Made by a program: the position numbers and the translations under genes. DNA of 5,397 nt from Pseudobdellovibrionaceae bacterium. Its GTDB lineage: Bacteria; Bdellovibrionota; Bdellovibrionia; Bdellovibrionales; UBA1609. The notes below the pieces were generated by a model. That model did no database searches and was not told the origin of the DNA. It saw only the letters and a list, made by a program, of their open reading frames with translations. Positions 1 to 5,397 of the stretch are shown here, in pieces (position 1 is the first letter of the stretch; each line of letters opens with the position of its first letter). The stretch lies in assembly GCA_026712605.1 (NCBI GenBank), contig JAPORL010000147.1:1-5397 (forward strand), written 5' to 3'.

Positions 1-1
1 C

Positions 2-598
2 AATCTCTCACAGATTATGAGTGGACAAATTCAAGAAAATCGCTGGAGTGATCTTATTAATGCCGCTGGTCAGTTAAGCTCTGCCGATTTTTATATTGAT
101 GATTCTTCTCCTTTGTCTCCTTATGAGATTAGAGCTAAAGCAAGAAGGTTAAAAGCTCAAACGGGATTAGATTTAATTATCGTGGATTATCTTCAGCTCA
201 TGCAGTTATCAGAAAAAACAGAAACTAGAGAAAGAGAAGTTTCTGAAATGTCACGCCTATTAAAATCTTTTGCGAAAGAGTTGAAAATTCCAATTATTAC
301 TTTGTCTCAGCTTAATCGGGGAGTAGAGAGTCGATCTAATCGTAGACCTATCTTATCTGATTTAAGAGAATCTGGCGCTATTGAACAAGATGCTGATTTA
401 ATAATGATGCTTTATAGAGCTGATTATTATGAAGAGGCGCCAGGAGACAATATAGCTGAAGTCATTATTAGTAAACATAGGAATGGACCGACAGGAACAG
501 TAGAGCTGAAATGGGCACCGGAATATGGAACTTTTTTAAATAATATTCCTTCTGAAGATATGGGGATACCTTTGCCAGAAGATCAGGCTCCTTTTTAA
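2..598 (+). CDS. dnaB: Replicative DNA helicase DnaB, C-terminal part (5' end outside window)
   Basis: This is the C-terminal 198 residues of the hexameric helicase that unwinds DNA ahead of the replication fork and recruits primase. The frame is open from base 2, with no stop before the first in-window ATG at 17, so that ATG is internal. What remains is the second half of the RecA-like ATPase domain. It includes the Walker B strand LIIVDYLQLM (about 173-202), the LSQLNR motif (302-319), the DnaB signature DLRESGAIEQDADLIM (359-406) and the KHRNGPTGT segment (473-499) that carries the arginine finger in the family. The Walker A lysine and N-terminal domain lie upstream of the window. The protein ends in a short acidic tail, as is common in DnaB. 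No intein or insertion is seen in this part. tilS follows on the same strand after 22 bases, so the two may be cotranscribed. The family assignment is very secure. Confidence 0.97.
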   Translation, partial: NLSQIMSGQIQENRWSDLINAAGQLSSADFYIDDSSPLSPYEIRAKARRLKAQTGLDLIIVDYLQLMQLSEKTETREREVSEMSRLLKSFAKELKIPIITLSQLNRGVESRSNRRPILSDLRESGAIEQDADLIMMLYRADYYEEAPGDNIAEVIISKHRNGPTGTVELKWAPEYGTFLNNIPSEDMGIPLPEDQAPF

Positions 599-620
599 TT
601 TTTTAGTAAAATTCATTTTA

Positions 621-1553
621 ATGAAATCTCATTTTTTTAATAAAAGCTTAAAGCTATTTAAAGAGTATAAAATTCAAAATAAAAAAATCATTATAGGGGT
701 TTCTGGGGGTTTGGATTCTATTGTTTTACTTGATCTTTTAAAAGAGTTGAGTTCGCCTTGTCAGTTAAAGCTTTATATTATTTATATTCACCATGGAGAT
801 AGTCATCAAAATAAAATTAAAAATTACAGAGATAAAGCTAAAAAGCTGGTTTTAAGTGTATCTCAAAAAAAGGAATTAGAATTTTTGAGTCCTAAAACAG
901 AAAACCAATTGTTAAAAAGTGAAGAAGAGTTTAGAAAACTTCGTCACACCCAATTTAAAAAAGCTTTAAAAAGCAAGCAGGCGGATATTATATCTTTGGC
1001 TCATAATCAACAGGATTTGCTGGAAACCAGATTGATTCAATTAATTAGAGGTTGTGGTCTTCAAGGTTTAGAGAGTATGTCTTACTATGACAATCTTTAT
1101 TTAAGGCCTTTAATTTTTTTTACAAGGAAACAAATTTATGATTATGCCCTTAAAGAAAAATTAAAATGGTTGGAAGACCCTTCTAACAAAGACAATAAGT
1201 TTTTAAGAAATTGGATAAGGAATAAGTGGCTAAAAGATTTAGAGAATAAAAGATTAGGAGCGGTTAAGACTTTATCTCGCTCTTTAGAGGTCTTAATTCC
1301 ACAAAAATATAATTTAGATATGGAGATCTATATAAATTCAAAAGGAATTAAGAGAAAATTTTTAATTGAGCTTTCTTTAAAAGATCAAAAAAGAGTATTA
1401 GCTTTTTATATGAGAAAATTTTTTTTAAGGGGGTATGGGCATTCTCACATAACAGAGATACTTAAGCATAATGAACGGGCAAAAAAAACTTTTTCTATTG
1501 AGCTTTTAAAGAAAACTTGGATTTTTACGAAAGATTATATTAAAATTAGATAG
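621..1553 (+). CDS. tilS: tRNA(Ile)-lysidine synthase TilS
   Basis: TilS uses ATP and lysine to convert C34 of the CAU-anticodon tRNA-Ile to lysidine, so that it reads AUA and is charged with isoleucine; it is cytoplasmic and normally essential. The 310-residue product carries the N-type PP-loop SGGLDS (residues 28-33), the following HHG segment (57-59), the family block AHNQQDLLETRLIQLIRG (127-144), RPL..TRKQI (162-172) and EDPSN...FLRNWIRN (185-201). The expected order and spacing are all present. The block at 127-136 is H-x-x-Q-D-x-x-E-T, where the family usually has H-x-x-D-D-x-x-E-T. At 310 residues it is a compact form, with only a short lysine-rich C-terminal region in place of the long substrate-binding domains of enterobacterial TilS. 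There is no clear Shine-Dalgarno before the ATG, and the codons are strongly A/T-biased, with several runs of seven or eight A or T. It follows dnaB by 22 bases. Confidence 0.95.
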   Translation: MKSHFFNKSLKLFKEYKIQNKKIIIGVSGGLDSIVLLDLLKELSSPCQLKLYIIYIHHGDSHQNKIKNYRDKAKKLVLSVSQKKELEFLSPKTENQLLKSEEEFRKLRHTQFKKALKSKQADIISLAHNQQDLLETRLIQLIRGCGLQGLESMSYYDNLYLRPLIFFTRKQIYDYALKEKLKWLEDPSNKDNKFLRNWIRNKWLKDLENKRLGAVKTLSRSLEVLIPQKYNLDMEIYINSKGIKRKFLIELSLKDQKRVLAFYMRKFFLRGYGHSHITEILKHNERAKKTFSIELLKKTWIFTKDYIKIR

Positions 1554-1559
1554 AAGGAG
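1554..1559 (+). promoter_or_regulatory. Orphan Shine-Dalgarno-like AAGGAG after tilS
   Basis: A textbook AAGGAG sits directly after the tilS stop codon (TAG 1551-1553), where the ribosome binding site of a next cotranscribed gene would be. No gene follows: the first possible start within range, TTG at 1566, is immediately followed by TAA at 1569. It may be a relic of a lost downstream gene or chance. In many bacteria ftsH follows tilS, which is why a relic is conceivable, but no recognisable FtsH coding sequence is present. Confidence 0.25.
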
Positions 1560-1639
1560 TAATATTTGTAAATTTCCTCTCTAATTAATTCAATAGATTT
1601 TTTTATAATCTATATAAAGTATTCAAAACTTAGTCTTAT

Positions 1640-1760
1640 ATTAAAATATCCTAAATATAAGATTAAAAACTCAGACATGCGTTTTGCCACAAAGCGACCT
1701 ATGGTCGCTATGTGTTCAAATCCGAACTCGTTTTTAACCTTATATTTAGGATATTTTAAT
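1640..1760. repeat. 121-bp palindromic element with 31-bp inverted arms
   Basis: Arms 1640-1670 and 1730-1760 are reverse complements over 31 positions, except for one pair (A1662 against C1738). In a minus-strand transcript that pair would be a G-U wobble, making the stem continuous. Inside, 1688-1699 and 1703-1714 form a second 12-bp stem with one A-A mismatch and a TAT loop. Its centre is within one base of the centre of the outer arms, so the whole folds as one long interrupted hairpin. The unpaired stretches are 17 bases (1671-1687) and 15 bases (1715-1729). The arms are very AT-rich while the interior approaches half G+C, unlike the surroundings. No target-site duplication is visible at the ends and no transposase is present. 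It lies between the convergent tilS and acyl-CoA dehydrogenase genes. A palindromic dispersed repeat or MITE is the best reading; a two-way terminator is an alternative or additional role. The structure is directly seen; its mobility is inferred. Confidence 0.85.
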
Positions 1761-1778
1761 CAAGAGAATGTTTTATAA
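1677..1778 (+). other. Open frame through the palindromic element (coding doubtful)
   Basis: The plus-strand frame is open from 1572 to the TAA at 1776-1778, and the only ATG start in it is at 1677, giving 33 residues beginning MRFATKRPMVAMC. No Shine-Dalgarno precedes it, and the frame coincides with the palindrome rather than with an independent gene. On the minus strand the mirror-phase frame is also open, from 1759 down to the TAG at 1612-1610. Translation is doubtful. The frame is recorded because in-frame openness on both strands is what a palindromic element able to sit inside genes would show. Confidence 0.2.
1688..1714. other. Inner hairpin at the centre of the palindrome
   Basis: The stem is CACAAAGCGACC (1688-1699), loop TAT, GGTCGCTATGTG (1703-1714). 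There are twelve positions with a single A-A mismatch, including seven uninterrupted loop-proximal pairs rich in G-C. It should be stable in RNA on either strand. There is no immediate U-tract, so by itself it is not a classical intrinsic terminator. Its near-exact concentric position within the 31-bp arms marks it as part of the same element. Confidence 0.7.
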
Positions 1779-1832
1779 AATTTGAAAGGCTCAAAAGAGT
1801 AATTGAAGACTAGTAAATTTTATTGGAGGTAT

Positions 1833-2987
1833 TTAAAAATTAAATAAATTTTCTTCTAAGATCGCACGAGATAAAATAACGGACATGATTTCATTTGTTC
1901 CTTCTAAAATTTGATGAACTCTGGCATCTCTCATAAGCCTTTCTAGAGGATAATCTTTTATGTAGCCATAGCCTCCATAAATTTGTATAGCCTCATTGCA
2001 AACATGAAAACAAGTGTCAGTAGCAAACTTTTTCGCCATAGCGCAGTAGTTAAGAGCTTGAGAGTCTTTTTGATCTAATTTAAAAGCCGCTAAACGAACC
2101 ATATAACGGCTAGTTGTTACTCCCGTTACCATATCAGCAATCTTAAATCTTAAAGCTTGAAATGAGCTTAAGCTTTTTCCAAATTGTTCTCTTTCTTTCA
2201 TGTATTGTTGAGAGTGATCCACAGCAGATTGAGCAGCGCCTACAGAACAAATAGCGATATTAATCCTTCCACCATTTAAACCCTTCATAGCAATTTTAAA
2301 TCCCTCTCCCTGTTTTCCTAATAAATGCTTTTCTGGAATTTTAACCTGATCTAAATTAACTATTTTTGTTGGTTGTGAGTTCCAACCCATTTTATCTTCA
2401 TTTTTTCCATAGGAAAGACCCTTAACATCATGAGGCACAACAAAACAAGAAATTCCTTTAGGGCCAGGCTCTCCTGTCCTCGCCATTACCACTAAAGTTT
2501 GAGTGGATCCAGCTCCTGACACAAAAGCTTTTGTTCCATTTAAAATCCATTCTCCTTGTTTTTTTTCTGCCGTAGCTTTTAAACCTGCCGCATCTGAGCC
2601 TGACCAAGGCTCAGTTAAGCAATAAGCTCCTAAATGCTCTCCACTGGCTAAACTGGGAACAAAGTTTTTTCTTAAAAAATCAGAGCCAAACTCATCTATC
2701 ATCCAAGCCACCATATTATGAATAGAAATATAAGCTGTTGTGGAAGGGCAGGCTTTTGCCAGCTCTTCAAAAATAAGAGTGGTGTCTAAGCGAGAGCAGG
2801 ATATACCCCCTACATCTTCTTTTAAATAGAGACCACAAAAACCCATTTGAGCGGATTTTTTAATAACTTCCACAGGAAAAATCTTTTTTTGATCCCACTC
2901 GCTCGCATGATCTTGCATTTCTTTAATAGCAAAATCTCTAGCAAGACTTTGAAATGATAATTGATCTTCTGATAAATTAAAATTCAT
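1833..2987 (-). CDS. Acyl-CoA dehydrogenase, probably isobutyryl-CoA dehydrogenase (valine catabolism)
   Basis: This FAD-dependent cytoplasmic dehydrogenase is expected to convert isobutyryl-CoA to methacrylyl-CoA, passing electrons to electron-transfer flavoprotein. Its 384 residues match the family's usual length. Visible landmarks are the FAD/substrate block YCLTEPWSGSDAAGLKATA (122-140), GWNSQPT (201-207), KEREQFGKSLSSFQALRFKIADM (264-286), and the C-terminal block GGYGYIKDYPLERLMRDARV (338-357). QILEGTNEIM (359-368) follows, with E362 as the probable catalytic base. The ILEG-[ST]-NE form and the pairing with mmsA favour isobutyryl-CoA dehydrogenase (ACAD8-like) over butyryl- or 2-methylbutyryl-CoA dehydrogenases, though substrate cannot be settled from sequence alone. 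It begins 9 bases after the mmsA stop with no obvious Shine-Dalgarno, suggesting translational coupling. It is the last gene of the operon before the convergent tilS. Confidence 0.9.
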   Translation of the reverse strand: MNFNLSEDQLSFQSLARDFAIKEMQDHASEWDQKKIFPVEVIKKSAQMGFCGLYLKEDVGGISCSRLDTTLIFEELAKACPSTTAYISIHNMVAWMIDEFGSDFLRKNFVPSLASGEHLGAYCLTEPWSGSDAAGLKATAEKKQGEWILNGTKAFVSGAGSTQTLVVMARTGEPGPKGISCFVVPHDVKGLSYGKNEDKMGWNSQPTKIVNLDQVKIPEKHLLGKQGEGFKIAMKGLNGGRINIAICSVGAAQSAVDHSQQYMKEREQFGKSLSSFQALRFKIADMVTGVTTSRYMVRLAAFKLDQKDSQALNYCAMAKKFATDTCFHVCNEAIQIYGGYGYIKDYPLERLMRDARVHQILEGTNEIMSVILSRAILEENLFNF

Positions 2988-2996
2988 TTTAAAAAC

Positions 2997-4505
2997 TTAT
3001 TTCATTTTAATTGTCATATTAAGTTTTGAGCCTTGATTTTCTGTTTCTGGCCAACGAGAAATAATAGTTTTAGTTTCTGTATAAAAACGAATAGCTTGTT
3101 TTCCATAAGCATGCAGATCGCCTAGAAAGGATCTTTTCCAACCTGTAAAGGAGAAAAAAGGAAGTGGCACTGGGATAGGAATATTCACTCCCACTTGACC
3201 CACTTCTACTTCATGTTGAAATTTACGGGCATGAGAGCCTGAGCTTGTAAAAATAGAGGTGCCATTTCCATAAGGATTATTGTTTATAAACTCTAAAGCT
3301 GAGTCTAGGTCTTTAACTCTCACACAGAGTAAAACAGGACCAAAAATTTCTTCTTTGTAGATACTCATATCCGCTTTTACATGGTCAAATAATGTGGGTC
3401 CTACAAAGTTTCCTTTAGGATAGTGTTTAGACTGAAATTGAGAGCCATCCAATAAAAGACTAGCGCCTTCGTTTTTCCCTTTTTCAATTAAAGATAAAAC
3501 CCTTTTCCGAGAAGCTGGAGAGATAAGAGGTCCAAAATCAGCTTTTTTATCTTTCCAACTGCTAGGATGCAATTTGGCAAGAGATTCTTTAAGCTCTGGT
3601 ATCCAATCGCTGGAAGATCCTACAAAGACAGCCACACTAATGGCCATACATCTTTGTCCAGCGGCTCCACAGCTTGAGCCAGTTAAACTTTTTATGACCT
3701 GATCTTTATCAGCATCTGGCATGACTACCATGTGATTTTTTGCTCCAGCAAAGGCTTGGACTCTTTTTAAACTAGCGCTTGATTTTTTATAGACAGACTC
3801 AGCTCCTTGAGCAGAGCCTACAAAAGATACGGCTTTTATAGTTGGATGCTCTAATAAATAATTCGCTGTATCTACTCCTCCATGAATAACACTGAGAAGT
3901 CCTTTTGGAAAACCACAGTTTTGAAAAATTTCAGCCAGTTTATTAGGAGTGTGGGGATCTTGCTCAGAGGGTTTTAAAATAAAAGTATTTCCACAAACAA
4001 TAGATAGGGGAAACATCCACAAAGGTATCATCGCTGGAAAATTAAAAGGAGTGATCCCAGTGCAAACCCCTAGAGGCTGTAAAATAGAGTGAGTGTCTAT
4101 ATTTCTGGAGACATTTTCTACAGTTTCTCCCATGATTAAAGCGGGAGCATGGCAAGCTTGCTCTACAACTTCTATGCCTCGCCAAACATCTCCTTTAGCG
4201 TCTTCAAAGTTTTTTCCATTTTCTTCAGCTAAAATTTTTGCTATATCATCTTGCTGGTCTTTTAAAGCCTTTTGATATTTAAAAAAGAGGCGCGCTCTTT
4301 CTGGCACAGGGACTTCCCGCCACTGTTTAAAAGCTTCTTTAGCTATTTCAATAGATTTATCTATCTCTTGAGAAGTGGCATAAGGAACATAAGATAAAAC
4401 TTCATTAGTTGAGGGATCATAAACTTCTTTTTTATCAGAAGATTTACTTTGAACAAACTCTCCACCTATAAATAAGGGGATAGTTTTAGGAGATTTATCT
4501 ATCAT
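2997..4505 (-). CDS. mmsA: Methylmalonate-semialdehyde dehydrogenase (CoA-acylating)
   Basis: This cytoplasmic NAD-dependent enzyme converts methylmalonate semialdehyde plus CoA to propionyl-CoA and CO2, the final step of the distal valine pathway (it can also act on malonate semialdehyde). The 502 residues are the normal length. Seen in order are the oxyanion-hole block TPFNFPAM (152-159), KPSEQDP (178-184, NAD site), [15 protein letters not shown] (252-266), [11 protein letters not shown] (280-290, catalytic C286), EEIFGPVL (385-392) and the C-terminal [11 protein letters not shown]...[11 protein letters not shown] signature (453-480). Where hydrolytic aldehyde dehydrogenases have E-L-G-G-K, this protein has F-A-G-A-K-N-H. 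It therefore lacks the general-base glutamate, as expected when CoA rather than water resolves the thioester. A good ribosome site (GAGGT, overlapping the upstream TGA) precedes the ATG. It is the middle gene of a three-gene minus-strand operon. Confidence 0.96.
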   Translation of the reverse strand: MIDKSPKTIPLFIGGEFVQSKSSDKKEVYDPSTNEVLSYVPYATSQEIDKSIEIAKEAFKQWREVPVPERARLFFKYQKALKDQQDDIAKILAEENGKNFEDAKGDVWRGIEVVEQACHAPALIMGETVENVSRNIDTHSILQPLGVCTGITPFNFPAMIPLWMFPLSIVCGNTFILKPSEQDPHTPNKLAEIFQNCGFPKGLLSVIHGGVDTANYLLEHPTIKAVSFVGSAQGAESVYKKSSASLKRVQAFAGAKNHMVVMPDADKDQVIKSLTGSSCGAAGQRCMAISVAVFVGSSSDWIPELKESLAKLHPSSWKDKKADFGPLISPASRKRVLSLIEKGKNEGASLLLDGSQFQSKHYPKGNFVGPTLFDHVKADMSIYKEEIFGPVLLCVRVKDLDSALEFINNNPYGNGTSIFTSSGSHARKFQHEVEVGQVGVNIPIPVPLPFFSFTGWKRSFLGDLHAYGKQAIRFYTETKTIISRWPETENQGSKLNMTIKMK

Positions 4506-4510
4506 GTTCT

Positions 4511-4515
4511 ACCTC
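4511..4515 (-). promoter_or_regulatory. Ribosome binding site of mmsA overlapping the upstream stop codon
   Basis: Reading the minus strand, the sequence TGAGGTAGAACATG joins the stop of the upstream gene (TGA, 4516-4514) to the mmsA start (4505-4503). The GAGGT core shares bases with the stop codon and sits five bases before the ATG. This supports the chosen mmsA start and suggests that ribosomes finishing the upstream gene reinitiate on mmsA. Confidence 0.7.
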
Positions 4516-4993
4516 ATTTTTTAGTTTCTATACTTTCATATAAGCGGGCTAACATTTGTGGGGAGTTTATACCGAGCTCTTCAGCTAACTCGGATAAATC
4601 CTCTTTAGTCTGTTTTTTTGATAAATAAAGATGCGCTATTAGAGCTAAAATAGATCGTTTTCCTGAAGCGCAGTGAATAATTGTTTTTTTGTTTGGCTTA
4701 GAGTCTAACAGATGATGAGTTTCTTTAAGAGCTGATCCATTTATTTCAGATTCTTTCATAATGGGTATGTGATTATATTCTAAACCTAATTGTTCACAGG
4801 TATCGGAAAGTTCAAAATCTAAAGATTCCAGCTCTTCTGAATTTCTTAAATTTAAAACAGCTTGCCAATTGGAATTTTTAAACTCTTTTAAATCTTCTAT
4901 TTGAGGCTGTCCGCATAAAGCATACTGATCTTTGTAGCAAATAAAAGAAAAACCATTGCTAAGATTTTTTGTTATAAAATCCTGTGTTTTCAC
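4514..4993 (-). CDS. DUF442-like (phosphatase/rhodanese-fold) small protein
   Basis: The product is 159 residues, cytoplasmic, with no signal peptide or membrane segment. The pattern GQP (28-30), AVLNLRNSEE (45-54), YNHIPI (73-78) and IIHCASGKRS (105-114) matches the DUF442 / beta-lactamase-hydrolase-like family. That family has a protein-tyrosine-phosphatase-like fold and typically carries a HC-R-S-G-T-R-S loop. Here the loop is H-C-A-S-G-K-R-S, with C108 and R113 separated by four residues rather than the five of classical tyrosine phosphatases. Substrate is unknown; phosphatase or sulfurtransferase activity is only an inference from the fold. The start is GTG: TAG lies two codons upstream in frame, no ATG is available nearby, and no strong Shine-Dalgarno is seen. 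It is the first gene of the operon, 8 bases before mmsA, so it is probably coexpressed with the valine-pathway enzymes. Confidence 0.75.
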   Translation of the reverse strand: MKTQDFITKNLSNGFSFICYKDQYALCGQPQIEDLKEFKNSNWQAVLNLRNSEELESLDFELSDTCEQLGLEYNHIPIMKESEINGSALKETHHLLDSKPNKKTIIHCASGKRSILALIAHLYLSKKQTKEDLSELAEELGINSPQMLARLYESIETKK

Positions 4994-5205
4994 AGACTAT
5001 AAGCTTATTCATTTCCAATTTTAAGTCAATTAAATAAAATATTTTTATAGTCTTTTTGATTACGCTTTATATTTTTGTATAGCATTGATTTTTTATTTTA
5101 AAAGCTTATGAGATAAAAATTAAAAGCGAGTTTAGATTTTAAATTAAATAGATGTTGGAAGTTACTTTAGGCATTTTTCAAAATTATCGGTGTAGTTTCT
5201 AACAG
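4994..5205 (-). promoter_or_regulatory. AT-rich intergenic region, expected promoter region of the minus-strand operon
   Basis: These 212 bases separate the cysteine-rich gene's stop from the start of the operon and contain no convincing gene. On the minus strand a TTGACT (5029-5024) resembles a -35 element, but 17 bases on only AAGCTT is found, so the promoter itself cannot be fixed. Many TATAAA-like stretches exist and are uninformative in such AT-rich DNA. A 7-base inverted pair (AGACTAT 4994-5000, ATAGTCT 5047-5053) is present but weak. No clear hairpin-plus-U terminator for the upstream gene is seen. Confidence 0.3.
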
Positions 5206-5397
5206 CTACTCAGGGGTACAAGTATTAGAACTTTTTTCCCAGCTTCCATCTACACATCTGTAATTACATGATCCAGAATATCCACTAGAGCATGATCCAG
5301 ATCGTTTAAGACTTTTCTTAGCCGATAAACTGCAATTTTTTATTGTAGTTGCTTTGCAACTAAGGGCGCAAGTATTAGCATCGGTTCTAGCAACCAG
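5206..5397 (-). CDS. Cysteine-rich repeat-module protein, C-terminal fragment (5' end outside window)
   Basis: Reading leftwards from 5397, 63 codons are open to a TAG at 5208-5206; the frame runs off the window, so the gene's beginning is missing. The fragment is rich in Cys, Ser, Gly and Asn, with seven cysteines at fragment residues 10, 14, 22, 36, 44, 48 and 60. The core reads CSSGYSGSCNYRCVDGSW, and the fragment contains NTC both near its beginning (ANTC, 8-10) and near its end (SNTC, 57-60). This suggests one complete module of about 50 residues preceded by at least one more. The spacing C-x3-GY-x2-C-x3-C-x3-GxW-x-N-x-C recalls small disulfide-bonded extracellular domains such as sushi/EGF-like folds, so secretion or surface exposure is likely; no signal peptide can be checked. 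An 11-base direct repeat (5267-5277 and 5291-5301) encodes the duplicated SGSC. Function is not recognised. Confidence 0.7.
   Translation of the reverse strand: MVARTDANTCALSCKATTIKNCSLSAKKSLKRSGSCSSGYSGSCNYRCVDGSWEKSSNTCTPE

Noticed and set aside
1114..1488. T8 and A8 runs inside tilS (1114-1121, 1419-1426, 1481-1488) as phase-variation tracts
   Set aside because: Such runs are expected in a Lys/Phe/Ile-rich gene of this base composition, and an essential tRNA-modifying enzyme is an unlikely target for phase variation.
1593..1613. 7-bp hairpin ATAGATT / AATCTAT after tilS as an intrinsic terminator
   Set aside because: The stem is almost all A-T and the T-run is in the loop rather than after the stem, so it does not meet the form of an intrinsic terminator.
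1711..1727. GTTCAAATCC resembling the T-loop of a tRNA
   Set aside because: No acceptor, D or anticodon stems of a tRNA can be placed around it; the segment is explained by the palindromic element's interior.
1825..1829. GGAGG on the plus strand as a ribosome binding site
   Set aside because: No start codon with an open frame follows within range; the downstream sequence is the antisense of the dehydrogenase 3' end. Kept only as a remark beside the AAGGAG at 1554.
4093..4275. 60-codon plus-strand open frame opposite mmsA
   Set aside because: It lies wholly antisense to the conserved PFNFP-upstream part of mmsA, has no Shine-Dalgarno and no recognisable motif; it is a shadow of the real gene.
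5001..5029. Sigma-70 promoter with TTGACT as -35 on the minus strand
   Set aside because: At the proper spacing the -10 hexamer is AAGCTT, a poor match, and the next TATAGT is 22 bases away, so a specific promoter call is not supported.
5001..5109. Direct repeat AAGCTTAT at 5001-5008 and 5102-5109
   Set aside because: Eight bases in AT-rich intergenic DNA can recur by chance and there is no supporting structure or second pair.

Overview
The window is AT-rich throughout (about one third G+C by eye). It reads as a stretch of ordinary bacterial chromosome of Gram-negative, proteobacterial or Bdellovibrionota-like character. The DnaB C-terminus, the compact TilS, the valine-catabolic acyl-CoA dehydrogenase and methylmalonate-semialdehyde dehydrogenase, and a Cys/Gly/Ser-rich repeat protein all fit such a host. 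The placement is inferred from protein flavour only and is tentative.

Layout. On the plus strand, positions 2-598 are the 3' end of dnaB (replicative helicase; its start lies before the window). A complete tilS (tRNA-Ile lysidine synthase) follows at 621-1553, 22 bases further on. On the minus strand, facing these, is a tight three-gene operon read from 4993 down to 1833. It holds a small DUF442-type phosphatase-like protein with a GTG start, then mmsA (CoA-acylating methylmalonate-semialdehyde dehydrogenase), then an isobutyryl-CoA dehydrogenase-like acyl-CoA dehydrogenase. The gaps are 8 and 9 bases. The last two enzymes catalyse an early and the final step of valine breakdown to propionyl-CoA; the intermediate enzymes (methacrylyl-CoA hydratase, 3-hydroxyisobutyryl-CoA hydrolase, 3-hydroxyisobutyrate dehydrogenase) are not in the window. 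At the right edge (5206-5397, minus strand) is the C-terminal end of a cysteine-rich, probably secreted, repeat-module protein, separated from the operon by 212 AT-rich bases.

The most unusual part is the 279-base gap between the convergent tilS and acyl-CoA dehydrogenase genes. It contains a 121-bp palindromic element (1640-1760) with near-perfect 31-bp inverted arms. Nested almost exactly at its centre is a second, G+C-richer 12-bp hairpin. One reading frame is open through the whole element on each strand, and by symmetry both strands would encode similar ends (LKYPKYK-I/V-KN at the start and FL-T/I-LYLGYFN at the end). This looks like a dispersed palindromic/MITE-type repeat, comparable in size and style to the Rickettsia palindromic elements. 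It may also serve as a two-way terminator between the convergent genes. Whether it is repeated elsewhere in the genome cannot be seen here.
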